Source: Verrucomicrobiales bacterium
Lineage (GTDB): Bacteria > Verrucomicrobiota > Verrucomicrobiia > Verrucomicrobiales > Akkermansiaceae
Assembly: GCA_003483645.1 (NCBI GenBank)
Contig: DMYM01000481.1
Coordinates: forward strand, 1-21,206
Length of the DNA: 21,206 nucleotides
Reading direction: 5' to 3'
The notes beneath the pieces were generated by a model. It did not search any database and was not told the DNA's origin. It saw nothing but the letters and a program-made list of their open reading frames with translations. The translations under genes were made by a program, and so were the position numbers. Below, piece after piece: positions 8,049 to 16,451 of the stretch (positions within the stretch are counted from its first letter, which is position 1; the number at the start of each line of letters is the position of its first letter).

Positions 8049-8624
8049 TCAGGAGCGTGCCTGCGCTGCGGACCCTTCTTCATCGGGAAAGAAGGGAGAG
8101 AGGATCGGGCGCTGCTTCTCTTCATCCAGAAACCGGATTCCGGCCGGATAAACCAGGGCAGTGACAAATGGGTCTCTTCCCTTGTGTTCCCTCGCGTAGC
8201 TTTTCCGCAGGCACTCCTTGATCTCCACCATGTTCCTGATCACCTGGGCGGATTGTCGTGGGGTGAGGAATTCCAGCGGAGGAGGAAGTGCCCCCTTTCC
8301 AACCGTCTTTTTTCTTCGAAGAAAGCTCACTGCATTAAAGAGGATCTTGGAATGCCCCCGGAGCTCTCCTCTTGAAACATCACCATCAGTGAGGGACTCC
8401 GGATACACCTCCTCGATCTTCGGTTCCGGAAAATCCTCGCGGGCAATGTCGATGGAGAAAAACGGTAGATCGTCCTGTTCACGGTGCGGGATAATGTGGA
8501 CCTGCTTGTTGATGCGGGAAAGGGACAAGTCCCCAGTCCCCAAATGCACCGGAGAGGGCAAATTTGATGGGATATTCGGGGCGTTTACCGGAGGGTTCCC
8601 TGACGAACAAGCCAAAGGAGTCAT
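8049..8624 (-). CDS. Hypothetical protein, possibly frameshifted near its N-terminus
   Basis: A 191-residue frame of unrecognised family with no signal peptide or membrane segment. The part from about residue 38 looks genuinely coding: INKQVHIIPHREQDDLPFF, a charged stretch, SFLRRKKTVGKG, then a helical region through 'QVIRNMVEIKECLRK' and an acidic C-terminus. The first ~37 residues (MTPLACSSGNPPVNAPNIPS...) are Pro/Ser/Asn-rich and look out of frame. The overlapping frame from an ATG at 8640 instead reads DDSFGLFVREPSGKRPEYP and SGAFGDWGLVPFP, which looks more protein-like but stops at 8479. The original gene may therefore be 8640-8049 with a one-base shift near 8520. It lies between the DUF1501 and heme propeller genes on the same strand, consistent with one operon. 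No function can be assigned. Confidence 0.5.
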   Translation of the reverse strand: MTPLACSSGNPPVNAPNIPSNLPSPVHLGTGDLSLSRINKQVHIIPHREQDDLPFFSIDIAREDFPEPKIEEVYPESLTDGDVSRGELRGHSKILFNAVSFLRRKKTVGKGALPPPLEFLTPRQSAQVIRNMVEIKECLRKSYAREHKGRDPFVTALVYPAGIRFLDEEKQRPILSPFFPDEEGSAAQARS

Positions 8625-8741
8625 CAGGCGGTGGAGTCATTTGAGAGGAAGGGGAGCTATTGGAATCAAGCCCGATTGCCGGGCCTTCGCAAGGGCCGCG
8701 GGCGGGGACTTGGGGCGTGACAATCCTCCCGTCCGAGAGAT

Positions 8742-10199
8742 CTACGCCAGAATCTCCTTCACCACGCGGCCGTGCACGTCGGTGAGCCGGAAGTCTCTTC
8801 CCTGGAAGCGGTAGGTGAGCTGTTCGTGATCGAAGCCTAGCAGATGCAAGAGAGTGGCGTGGAGGTCGTGGACGTGGACTTTGCCGTTCACCACGCCGAA
8901 GCCGAGTTCGTCGGTCTGGCCGTGGATGTAGCCCTTCTTCAGTCCGGCTCCGGCCATCCACATGGTGAAGGCGTCGATGTGGTGATCGCGTCCGATGGTC
9001 TTGCGATTTTCGCCCATGGGGGTGCGGCCGAATTCGCCGCCCCAGATGACGAGAGTGTCGTCGAGCATGCCGCGTTCCTTGAGATCGAGGACGAGGGCGG
9101 CGCTGGCCTGGTCGGCTGACTTGCAGACTTTCTCAAAGTCATCCGTGAGGGTCTCGCCTGGGCCGCCGTGGCTATCCCAATTCGTGTGATAGAGCTGCAC
9201 GAAGCGCACCCCGCGTTCCACCAGGCGGCGGGCGAGGAGGCAATTGGCGGCATAGGATGACTGGCCCGGTTTCACGCCGTAGAGGTCGAGAGTGTGCGGC
9301 GACTCCTTGCTCAAATCCATGAGCTCGGGTGCGCTGCTCTGCATGCGGTAGGCCATCTCGTAGGCGTTGAGGCGGGTGAGGATTTCGGGGTCGCCGGTTT
9401 CCTCCAGGCGGGCGCGATTGAGGGCCCCCACCGCGTCGTAGAACTTGCGCTCGCGCTCGCGGGTCATCCCTTCCGGGCTGCGCAGGTGGAGGATGGGGTC
9501 GCCCTTGCCGCGGAAGGGGACACCCTGGAAGGAGGTGGGGAGGAATCCGCTGGCCCAGAGCGAATTGCCCGCGCGCGGTCCCCGCGGTCCGCTCTGCAGA
9601 ACCACAAAGCCGGGGAGACTGTCGTTCTCGTTGCCCAGGCCGTAGGTGATCCAGGCGCCCATGCTGGGACGTCCCGGGGCCTGGAATCCGGTATTCATGA
9701 AGAGCTTGGCCGGGCCGTGATTAAAGACATCGGTGGTCATTCCGCGGAGCCAGACCACCTCGTCCACGATCTTGCGGTGGTGCGGAATCTGATCGCTCAG
9801 GGACATCCCACACTGCCCGTAGCGTGCGAAGGGGCGCGAGTTGCCGAGGAGCGTTTCGTTGCCCTTGAGGAAGGCGAAGCGTTTTCCCTCCATCAGGCTC
9901 TTGGGGGGCGTCTTGCCGTGGAGCTCGCGCAGCTTTGGTTTATCCTCAAAGAGTTCGAGCTGGCTGGGCGCACCGGCCATGTGCAGGAAGATGACGTTTT
10001 TGGCCCGGGCCGGGAGGGGCGGAACGCGGGCGTCCATGGGGCGGGCGGGATCAATGGCCGGGAGGTGACGGGCCTGCAACTGCCCGAGCAGGGAATTGAA
10101 GGCGATGGTCCCCAGCCCCACTCCGCAGTCGCGGAAGAAGTGACGGCGCGTGCGCTCGGCCAGCCAATGTTGCACGTGCTCTTGATGGTGGTCGTTCAT
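8742..10199 (-). CDS. DUF1501 domain-containing protein (alkaline phosphatase/sulfatase-like fold, Tat-exported)
   Basis: A 485-residue protein. The N-terminus has a twin-arginine-like signal (R18-R19-H-F-F-R followed by a mildly hydrophobic stretch), as is common for DUF1501. Family motifs in order are 'KNVIFLHMAGAPSQLELFED' (68-87), 'LRGMTTDVFNHGPA' (151-164), 'YHTNWDSHGG' (337-346, with D342 and H344), 'VIWGGEFGRTP' (384-394), 'GRDHH' (403-407) and 'HVHDLHATLLHLLG' (442-455). DUF1501 belongs to the alkaline phosphatase/arylsulfatase superfamily, and the Asp/His clusters resemble metal ligands, but activity is not established for the family. The ATG at 10199 overlaps the TGA of the PSD1 gene (ATGA), so the two are translationally coupled. 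This pairing is characteristic of Planctomycetota and Verrucomicrobiota. An in-frame extension upstream to 10247 overlaps PSD1 and is unlikely to be used. Confidence 0.94.
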   Translation of the reverse strand: MNDHHQEHVQHWLAERTRRHFFRDCGVGLGTIAFNSLLGQLQARHLPAIDPARPMDARVPPLPARAKNVIFLHMAGAPSQLELFEDKPKLRELHGKTPPKSLMEGKRFAFLKGNETLLGNSRPFARYGQCGMSLSDQIPHHRKIVDEVVWLRGMTTDVFNHGPAKLFMNTGFQAPGRPSMGAWITYGLGNENDSLPGFVVLQSGPRGPRAGNSLWASGFLPTSFQGVPFRGKGDPILHLRSPEGMTRERERKFYDAVGALNRARLEETGDPEILTRLNAYEMAYRMQSSAPELMDLSKESPHTLDLYGVKPGQSSYAANCLLARRLVERGVRFVQLYHTNWDSHGGPGETLTDDFEKVCKSADQASAALVLDLKERGMLDDTLVIWGGEFGRTPMGENRKTIGRDHHIDAFTMWMAGAGLKKGYIHGQTDELGFGVVNGKVHVHDLHATLLHLLGFDHEQLTYRFQGRDFRLTDVHGRVVKEILA

Positions 10200-12994
10200 T
10201 CGCGCGTGATGAAGTTGTCGGTGTTGAGGATGGCGCGGGCCACGCACACGAGGGCTGCGCCCCGGGTGTAAGGTTCCGGTCCCGCCTTCATGGCATCGGT
10301 GGCCAATTTGCTCGCGGCGGTGGCATCGCCGGCGAAGTCGGCGGCCTGCGCTTCGAAATAGTCGACGAGGAGCTTCCGTTCCGTCTCGCTGGGTGCGCGG
10401 CAGAGAGCGAGTTGATAGGCGCGCTCGATGCGGGCCGCGATGTCGGCGGAGGGCAATTCGCGCAGCAACCGCTCGGCGAATCCCTGGGCGAGTTCCAGGA
10501 AGGCGGGATCATTGGCCATCGTGAGAGCCTGGAGGGGTGTATTGGAGCGCACCCGCCGCGTGCAGGTGGTCTGGAAGTCGGGAGCGTCGAAGGTTTGCAG
10601 GAGCGGATAGGGAGCGCTGCGGTAGAAGAAGATGTACATGCCGCGCCGGTAGCGGTCTGCCCCCGTGCTCGTCTTCCAATTCTTCCTGTTCTGAGTGAAG
10701 GCGTAGATGCCTGGGGGCTGCGGCGGGTAGACGCCGGGTCCGCCGATTTTCGGGGTGAGCAGGTCGCTGGCGCAGAGGGCGGCGTCGCGCACAACCTCGG
10801 CATCGAGCCGGATCCGGTTCTGGCGGGCCAAGAGATAGTTGCGCGGGTCGATTTCCACCAGATCGGGCCGGGCATGCGAGGAGCGCTGGTAGGTTTTGCT
10901 GGTGACGATGAGGCGGTGGAGCTTCTTCATCGACCAGCCCTCCTCCACAAAGCGGCGGCTCAGGTAGTCGAGCAGTCCGGGGTGACTGGGGGGACTCCCC
11001 TGAGTTCCGAAGTCCTCCTCCGTTTCCACGAGGCCGCGCCCAAAGTAGCGCATCCAGATGCGATTTACGGTCACGCGTGGGGTAAGCGGATTCTCGGGGT
11101 GGATCAGCCAGCGGGCCAGCTCGAGGCGGGTGGGGCGTCCCGCGGATTGCGCAAGGGCGGGTTTCACCTGCGAGAGGACACCCGGTGTGATTTCGCCCAC
11201 CTCCTTGTTGGGACGGGTAAAGTCGCCGCGGGTGAGGAGGAAGGTCGGTCGGTGCTTGGGAAGTTCCTTCATGACCATCACTTTCCCTTTGCGCGGCTTG
11301 GGAATTACCGCCGGCTTGGCAGCTGGTGCGGGCGGAACTGCGGATGAGAGTTCGATCGCGAAGCGGCCCACCAGGTAGTTCTCGTTGAGGGTGTGCTCCA
11401 TCGTGATTTCGAGGGGCTCGCCCTTCGTCTCGAGCGGTTCCATGAAGACAAAGACAGCCTCGTGCGGCGCGTTCATGGTGGCCTTCTGTCCCCCGCCCAC
11501 GTTGATGGCCCAACCGGTCTTCCCATCTTGGTCCAAAGTGCCTGCGATGGGATAGCCTGGCTGTTCGTGATCGGCGAAGGCGCGACTTACCGCGATCGGT
11601 TTTCCCTGTGCCTGGATGCGAAACTTGGTGAGAACGAAGTTGCCGTTGGCGGCAGTGCCCGGTCCGTTTCGGGGGAGAGATTTGTCCGGCAACACGCGGA
11701 GGCGCAGGGCGGCCACGCGGTCGAGGTAGGTCACCGCTCGCAAATGGTAGGAGTCGTTCATACCCGCCGCCTTGTCGACCAGGAGCGAGTTGCTCTTCTG
11801 CACGTGCAGCGGCTTCCCGGAGCTCGTGACAGGATTCTGGTAGCGCACCGGGTTCCACTTGGCCTTCGCGGAACGGAATTCTTTGGCGGATGGTGGCTCA
11901 GGTGCATTGTCCAGGATCTCGTACTCCTCCACCTCAACGGTGGCGCTGGTGCTGTTGGCGTCCTCGGTGTTGTTGAAGAAGGTGAAGAGCTGGTAGTACT
12001 CGCGCTGCGTGATGGGGTCGAACTTGTGGGTATGACACTGCGCGCAACCGACGGTGAGGCCCAGCCAGACCGCCCCCGTGGTGTTGACCCGGTCAATGAC
12101 GGACTCGACGCGGAACTGCTCGCGATCGGAGCCGCCTTCCTGGTTGATGAGGGTGTTGCGGTGGAAGGCGGAGGCGACGTGCTGCGCCTTGGTGCGGTTG
12201 GGCAGAAGGTCGCCCGCGAGCTGCTCGACGGTGAACTGGTTGAAGGGCAAGTCGTCGTTGAGGGCCTTGATCACCCAGTCGCGGAAGGGCCACATCTGGC
12301 GATCGCCATCGATGGCGTAACCGTGAGAATCCGCGTAGCGCGCCTGGTCGAGCCAGTGGCGGCCCCAGCGTTCGCCGAAGTGAGGGGAGGCCAGCAGGCG
12401 GTCAACGGTCGCCTCGAAACTCGCATCCGAAAAGGCCTGCTGTTCTTCCAGGTTCGGCAACAAGCCGGTCAGGTCGAGAGACAGGCGGCGCAGGGGCGTT
12501 CCGGAGTCGGCGGGTGCACTGGGCGTGACTCCCGCCTTCTTCAGCCGCTTCTCGATAAAGTAGTCGATGGGGTTGCCCTGCCACGAATCCGGCACCGTCA
12601 CATTTGCGACCGGCTCGAAGGCCCAGTGACCCTGGTAGGTGGCACCTTGTTCGATCCAGCGGCGGACGAGAGAAATCTCGCTTCTACTGAGTTGTCCCCG
12701 CTTGGCCTTGAGCGGTGGCATGATCTCGTCTGGATCGTCGTGAGCAACCCGCGCGAGTAGTTCGCTTTCCCCGGGTTTTCCGGGAACGATGGCGGCGTAA
12801 CCGCCCAGGTCCGCGACCGCTCCCTCGCGAAGGTCAAGCCGCAGGTCCGCCTTGCGCTTCTTCTCGTCCGGTCCGTGGCAGAGGAAGCACTTGTTGGAGA
12901 GGATGGGCCGGATGTCGCGATTGAACTGGATCTCCTGCGAGTACGTCAATGAGCTCAGCAGAAGGGTAAGTAGTAATGGCAGGAAGCGGGACAT
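10196..12994 (-). CDS. PSD1 and planctomycete cytochrome C domain-containing protein (PSCyt1-DUF1549-DUF1553)
   Basis: A 932-residue exported protein with signal peptide MSRFLPLLLTLLLSSLTYSQ. PSCyt1 (about 25-120) contains the heme motif CFLCH at 36-40 and the probable axial Met in 'IMPP' (92). DUF1549/PSCyt2 (about 140-345) includes 'HWLDQARYADSHGY' and a second CxxCH, CAQCH, at 317-321. A beta-sandwich-like insert covers about 380-600. DUF1553/PSD1 (about 615-870) starts with 'LARWLIHPENPLTPRVTVNR' and includes 'RRVRSNTPLQALTMANDP'. These proteins are PVC-specific multiheme surface or periplasmic proteins that occur with DUF1501. A polysaccharide-related redox or hydrolytic role is often suggested but unproven. 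I chose the ATG at 12994 because it gives the signal peptide; the frame is open further upstream but encodes nothing similar. It is the first gene of a likely 4-gene minus-strand set and is divergent from the threonine aldolase gene. Confidence 0.95.
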   Translation of the reverse strand: MSRFLPLLLTLLLSSLTYSQEIQFNRDIRPILSNKCFLCHGPDEKKRKADLRLDLREGAVADLGGYAAIVPGKPGESELLARVAHDDPDEIMPPLKAKRGQLSRSEISLVRRWIEQGATYQGHWAFEPVANVTVPDSWQGNPIDYFIEKRLKKAGVTPSAPADSGTPLRRLSLDLTGLLPNLEEQQAFSDASFEATVDRLLASPHFGERWGRHWLDQARYADSHGYAIDGDRQMWPFRDWVIKALNDDLPFNQFTVEQLAGDLLPNRTKAQHVASAFHRNTLINQEGGSDREQFRVESVIDRVNTTGAVWLGLTVGCAQCHTHKFDPITQREYYQLFTFFNNTEDANSTSATVEVEEYEILDNAPEPPSAKEFRSAKAKWNPVRYQNPVTSSGKPLHVQKSNSLLVDKAAGMNDSYHLRAVTYLDRVAALRLRVLPDKSLPRNGPGTAANGNFVLTKFRIQAQGKPIAVSRAFADHEQPGYPIAGTLDQDGKTGWAINVGGGQKATMNAPHEAVFVFMEPLETKGEPLEITMEHTLNENYLVGRFAIELSSAVPPAPAAKPAVIPKPRKGKVMVMKELPKHRPTFLLTRGDFTRPNKEVGEITPGVLSQVKPALAQSAGRPTRLELARWLIHPENPLTPRVTVNRIWMRYFGRGLVETEEDFGTQGSPPSHPGLLDYLSRRFVEEGWSMKKLHRLIVTSKTYQRSSHARPDLVEIDPRNYLLARQNRIRLDAEVVRDAALCASDLLTPKIGGPGVYPPQPPGIYAFTQNRKNWKTSTGADRYRRGMYIFFYRSAPYPLLQTFDAPDFQTTCTRRVRSNTPLQALTMANDPAFLELAQGFAERLLRELPSADIAARIERAYQLALCRAPSETERKLLVDYFEAQAADFAGDATAASKLATDAMKAGPEPYTRGAALVCVARAILNTDNFITRE

Positions 12995-13108
12995 CTCGAC
13001 AGGCAGGGCTTTCTTTAGGCAGGAACGGCGCCGGGGGCAATCCCCGGAACGCGGGTCTGCGGTGTGAAGCTTGTGCTTTCGTCCCCTTCTCTCTAAGCAC
13101 TCGGCATT
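12995..13108. promoter_or_regulatory. Divergent intergenic region with GC-rich inverted repeat
   Basis: These 114 bp lie between the divergent PSD1 and threonine aldolase starts. A short inverted repeat, CCGGGG-GCAAT-CCCCGG (13031-13047), could form a hairpin in either leader transcript. It is not followed by a T-run on either strand, so it does not look like an intrinsic terminator. Only weak promoter-like hexamers are present (TTGTGC at 13071-13076, TCTAAG at 13092-13097). The regulatory role is inferred from position. Confidence 0.3.
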
Positions 13109-14119
13109 ATGAGCGTGATCGACCTGCGGAGCGACACGGTGACCCGGCCGGGACCGGAGATGCGACGCGTGATGGCGGAGGCCGAGGTGGGAGACGATGT
13201 CTTCCGGGACGATCCCACCGTGGATCGATTGGAGGAACTGGCCGCCGGGATGCTGGGCAAGGAGGCGGGGCTCTTCGTCTCCAGCGGAACACAGAGCAAT
13301 CTCTGCGCCTTGCTCACTCATTGTGGCCGGGGAGACGAGTATATCGTGGGACAGCAAGCCCACACCTACATTTACGAGGGAGGCGGTGGTGCCGCCCTGG
13401 GCGGGATCCAACCGCAGCCGCTCGATCTGGAGGAAGATGGTAGGCTCGATCTCGAGAAAGTGGAGCGTCTCATCAAGCCGGACGACTATCACTTCGCCCG
13501 CACGCGGCTGCTCTGCCTGGAGAACACCACCAACGGGCGGGTTCTGCCTGCAGGACATGCGGAGGACGCGCGCGCATTGGTGGACAGGCACGGCCTGCGT
13601 CTGCATCTGGATGGGGCGCGGCTCTTCAACGCAGCGGTCAAGTCAGGCCGCCCGGCCGCCGAACTCGCGGCGCCCTTCGACAGCGTTTCGATCTGTCTCT
13701 CCAAGGGGCTGGGCGCCCCGGTGGGCTCCGTGCTTACGGGGCCGGCGGATTTCATCACCGAGGCCCGGCGCTGGCGCAAGGTGGTGGGCGGAGGCATGCG
13801 ACAATCGGGACTGCTCGCCGCGGCCGGGATCTATGTTCTCAATAACCACGTCGCCCGCCTGGCGGACGATCACACCCATGCGCGGCGACTGGCCGAGGGA
13901 CTGGCGGAGATCGAGGGCTGCCAGGCCGATCCGGATCAGGTGCAGACCAACATGGTGTATGTCAGGTTGCCGGAGGAGAAACGGGACGAGCTGCCCGGGC
14001 GATTAAAGGAGAGGGGCATCCTGGTCTACCCCGGGAATCCGATGCGACTGGTGACTCATCTGGATGTGTCCCCAGCGGATATCGAGAGGGTGGTGGAGGC
14101 TTTTGCGGGGATCTTGTAG
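13109..14119 (+). CDS. ltaE: Low-specificity L-threonine aldolase (PLP-dependent beta-eliminating lyase family)
   Basis: A 336-residue cytosolic fold-type I PLP enzyme of the usual length. It opens with 'IDLRSDTVTRPGPEMR', the family signature. 'VGDDVFRDDPTVDRLE' (27-42), 'SSGTQSNLCALL' (58-69), H85 in 'QQAHTY' (stacks on PLP), D168 and R171 in 'LHLDGARLFNA', and the Schiff-base lysine K199 in 'CLSKGLGAPVGS' are all present. 'GGGMRQ' (227-232) completes the active site. The enzyme cleaves L-threonine or L-allo-threonine to glycine and acetaldehyde and may serve as a glycine source. It stands alone on the plus strand between minus-strand genes encoding exported proteins. A threonine synthase gene lies about 4.7 kb further on, but the two are not in one operon. 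No Shine-Dalgarno is evident before the ATG. Confidence 0.95.
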   Translation: MSVIDLRSDTVTRPGPEMRRVMAEAEVGDDVFRDDPTVDRLEELAAGMLGKEAGLFVSSGTQSNLCALLTHCGRGDEYIVGQQAHTYIYEGGGGAALGGIQPQPLDLEEDGRLDLEKVERLIKPDDYHFARTRLLCLENTTNGRVLPAGHAEDARALVDRHGLRLHLDGARLFNAAVKSGRPAAELAAPFDSVSICLSKGLGAPVGSVLTGPADFITEARRWRKVVGGGMRQSGLLAAAGIYVLNNHVARLADDHTHARRLAEGLAEIEGCQADPDQVQTNMVYVRLPEEKRDELPGRLKERGILVYPGNPMRLVTHLDVSPADIERVVEAFAGIL

Positions 14120-14138
14120 AGCGGGAGCCGGGTCTTCC

Positions 14139-16415
14139 CTAGAAAGCCGATCCCAAGGTGTGGATCGTATTGTGGAGCTCCCCGATCATTTCGTCACCGG
14201 CGGCGGTTTCCAGATCGAAGTGGATCTTCATCTGCATGACGGGGGCCAGGTTGGGGATCTGGAGAAAGACCTCGGTGCCGCTTGAGAGAAGTCTGGCGGA
14301 GGTGACTTTCACCTTGTCATGCCCGACCTCGGAGGGGTTGGAGACCTTGTACTCCTTTGACCCGTACTTTCCCGTCCACTGGTAGTTCCACTGCTCAATC
14401 TGCCAGCTGTCGAGGTCTTCGGCCAGTTCCTTGTCGATTTTCTGCGTAAAGCCGACGCGAATGCCGTTCTCGTGGATGTGAAGGCTTTTGGGCATGGCCA
14501 CCCCGTCCCCGGTGTAGCGCACGCGCTGGAGGCATCCGTCCTTGGCCCCGCTGGTCTGCCAGCCTTTCAGGCCGCTCACGTAGAGTTGCCCGTCGTGGGG
14601 ACTGAAACGGGCCCGCATTCCCCCCGACTGGAACTTGAAGGGAAACTGATAGACACCGGCCTGGTCTACACCTCCGATGTTTTCCTGCAGGACAAGGAAG
14701 AGGGTGCACCTGCCATAGGAGCAATGGACCATATGGCCCTGGAAGGGGCCCCATTTCCTGGAGGTGTTCCAGGCCTGTCCGCCACAGGAATTGTCGACCT
14801 TGTGGGGGATCCAGCAGAGAGGGCCGTCGTAGGTGGTGGGTTTCTCGGCCCGGTGATGAGCGTTCATGAAGCCGTAGAAGCCGCCCTTCCTGATAAGGTC
14901 CACGCGCGAGGAGGGGACCCATGTGCCCTGCTGATCGGCCACCGTGAGTTCACCGTTTGGTCCCGCGCCGGAACCGTTGGGCCAGCGAAAACCGGTGGCC
15001 ATCACTTCTATCCGTGAACCGTCCCGGGAGACCTTGAGCAGGGTTCCGGCGTGCTCGTTGTTTGCACCATGCCCCTTTACGTAATAGAAGTTTCCCGCGG
15101 GATCGGTCTCGAGGCCGGTAGCATACTCGTGCACGTGCTTCCCGATGCGGCACCCGTTGTTGAAACACTCGTAAAAGTCTGCCTCACCGTCCTTGTTGAG
15201 ATCATGGAGGCGGGTGATCTGGTCGCGTCCGAGAACGTAGACCTTGTCCTCGACCACCTTGAGTCCGAGCGGCTGGAAGAGGCCGGTGGCGTAGCGGCGC
15301 CATTCGACCTTGAGGAGCTTGTCATCAATGCCCGATACGCGCCATACATCCCCGTCGATGGTGCAGGCCGCGATGTCACCGTTGGAGAAAAAGTCGTGTC
15401 CGCCGAATCGAAAGAGAATCTTGTCCGGGTTGTCGAAAGGCGGAGTGATGGTATCGAGAACGTAGGGGCCCTTCTCCTGGCCGACCGATCCCCGGGTCAC
15501 CAGGGCCTTGGGATGCCGGGGTGGCCCACCCCCGGTGGAACGCGAGAGATCCTCAGCCGGAGCCACTTTCTTGACGGTGGCTGCGACCTTCTTGGACTGG
15601 TCGAGAGGGATGGATCCAATCACCAGCTTGAGACGGATGGTCTCCTTACGGGGCTTGATCCCGAGGTGCCAGTGGCCGTCCTTTTCGGCCACTTCCACCG
15701 CGGAGCTGGTCTCGCGACAGGGGAGCACGGTGGTGAGGGATCCCGGGTCGCTCCGGTTCTGGCAGAGTCGCAGGACGAGCATGGCCTTGGAGGGCTCCAC
15801 TTCCAGGGTCCGGGTGAAGAGCCTGATTCCATCGATTTCCTCGATCCAGGGCATGTCGAGGATGCCCGTCCCATTGATGCGGTAGGAAAAGACCACCCGT
15901 TCGCCATGTCGGTAGAGTCCGCGATATTGAGCCCATGCCCGGGGCAACGGACCGGCCTTCTTGCCCTTGCGCACATCCTGGAAGTTCCCGCCCTCATCGG
16001 CCCAGGCCGGTCCACTTTCGGTGGTGAAGAGATAGGGCGAACCAACCCAGTGACCGGCTCCGCCCAGTCCGTCACGGTAGGTATTGAACATGACCGGGTT
16101 GTCGGGAACGGCGCAGGCCATGCGCATCATCTCGGTGTCAAAGAGGACCGTGCCTGCCTTGCCGCCCTCACCTAGCCGGACTGCGATCGCCTTGCAGATG
16201 GTGCGATTCCCGACCTTTGCGTCCCCCCGCATGTCGATCGTCCCGGTGAAAACGCCGCCGAGTTCCGACCTGGAGAAGCGCGGTTGGGGGGCATCCCACC
16301 ACGGTTTCTTCTCCTCCTGGATCTGTTTTTTCTGGGCCTGAAGCGGCTGGCTGCCCGAGAGGAAGAGGAAGGTTGTAGACAGGGAGAAGAGAAAGGCGGG
16401 GCGGATGATGACCAT
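14139..16415 (-). CDS. Exported DUF6797-like protein with PQQ/NHL-type beta-propeller
   Basis: A 758-residue protein starting MVIIRPAFLFSLSTTFLFLS, a clear signal peptide. The N-terminal ~300 residues ('GGVFTGTIDMRGDAKVGNRT' at 53-72, 'YRGLYRHGERVVFSYRINGT' at 164-183) resemble the DUF6797 domain of PVC bacteria; I name it from memory and am moderately sure. From about 325 to 650 a glucose/sorbosone-dehydrogenase-like propeller follows, with 'DGDVWRVSGID' (354-364) and an EF-hand-like calcium loop DLNKDGEADFYE (405-416). The C-terminal ~110 residues are a beta domain ending in TLGSAF. No CxxCH motif is present, so this protein does not bind c-type heme itself, unlike the propeller protein at 5152-7998. 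The ORF stays open upstream to 16781, but that extension is antisense to the M14-like gene and lacks a signal peptide. Confidence 0.85.
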   Translation of the reverse strand: MVIIRPAFLFSLSTTFLFLSGSQPLQAQKKQIQEEKKPWWDAPQPRFSRSELGGVFTGTIDMRGDAKVGNRTICKAIAVRLGEGGKAGTVLFDTEMMRMACAVPDNPVMFNTYRDGLGGAGHWVGSPYLFTTESGPAWADEGGNFQDVRKGKKAGPLPRAWAQYRGLYRHGERVVFSYRINGTGILDMPWIEEIDGIRLFTRTLEVEPSKAMLVLRLCQNRSDPGSLTTVLPCRETSSAVEVAEKDGHWHLGIKPRKETIRLKLVIGSIPLDQSKKVAATVKKVAPAEDLSRSTGGGPPRHPKALVTRGSVGQEKGPYVLDTITPPFDNPDKILFRFGGHDFFSNGDIAACTIDGDVWRVSGIDDKLLKVEWRRYATGLFQPLGLKVVEDKVYVLGRDQITRLHDLNKDGEADFYECFNNGCRIGKHVHEYATGLETDPAGNFYYVKGHGANNEHAGTLLKVSRDGSRIEVMATGFRWPNGSGAGPNGELTVADQQGTWVPSSRVDLIRKGGFYGFMNAHHRAEKPTTYDGPLCWIPHKVDNSCGGQAWNTSRKWGPFQGHMVHCSYGRCTLFLVLQENIGGVDQAGVYQFPFKFQSGGMRARFSPHDGQLYVSGLKGWQTSGAKDGCLQRVRYTGDGVAMPKSLHIHENGIRVGFTQKIDKELAEDLDSWQIEQWNYQWTGKYGSKEYKVSNPSEVGHDKVKVTSARLLSSGTEVFLQIPNLAPVMQMKIHFDLETAAGDEMIGELHNTIHTLGSAF

Positions 16416-16451
16416 GATCGGGAGAGGAGTACCGGCTTTATAATTGGCCCT
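16416..16451. promoter_or_regulatory. 36-bp divergent promoter with perfect TATAAT, probably leaderless on the plus strand
   Basis: Only 36 bp separate the ATG at 16415 (minus) from the ATG at 16452 (plus). The plus strand carries a perfect -10 hexamer TATAAT at 16439-16444. Transcription starting about 7 nt later would begin at the start codon, giving a leaderless mRNA for the M14-like gene. On the minus strand the same AT-rich island reads TATAAA (16442-16437), which could serve the DUF6797-like gene with a leader of about 15 nt. No good -35 is visible for either direction. No usable Shine-Dalgarno lies directly before the plus-strand ATG. Confidence 0.5.

Noticed and set aside
8311..8324. 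Perfect palindrome TTTCTTCGAAGAAA
   Set aside because: It lies inside the coding part of the hypothetical gene (FLRRKK region), and Phe/Arg/Lys codons explain it. Too weak to call an operator.
8641..8741. GGCCTT-CGC-AAGG inverted repeat after the DUF1501 gene considered as a terminator
   Set aside because: The stem is imperfect with a bulge and no T-run follows in the direction of transcription.
9294..10271. 325-codon plus-strand open frame opposite DUF1501
   Set aside because: Antisense to a gene with multiple conserved motifs; its composition is typical of a GC-rich reverse frame.
11393..12760. 455-codon plus-strand open frame opposite PSD1
   Set aside because: It lies fully antisense to the well-supported PSD1 gene, has low-complexity Val/Gly/Glu-rich composition and no recognisable domain. 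Long antisense frames are expected in GC-rich codon-biased genes.
13031..13047. Hairpin CCGGGG/CCCCGG considered as a terminator
   Set aside because: It sits between divergent starts, not after a stop codon, and has no T-run on either strand.
15051..16175. 374-codon plus-strand open frame opposite the DUF6797-like gene
   Set aside because: Antisense shadow with no domain or signal and no ribosome-binding site, while the minus-strand protein has clear domains.
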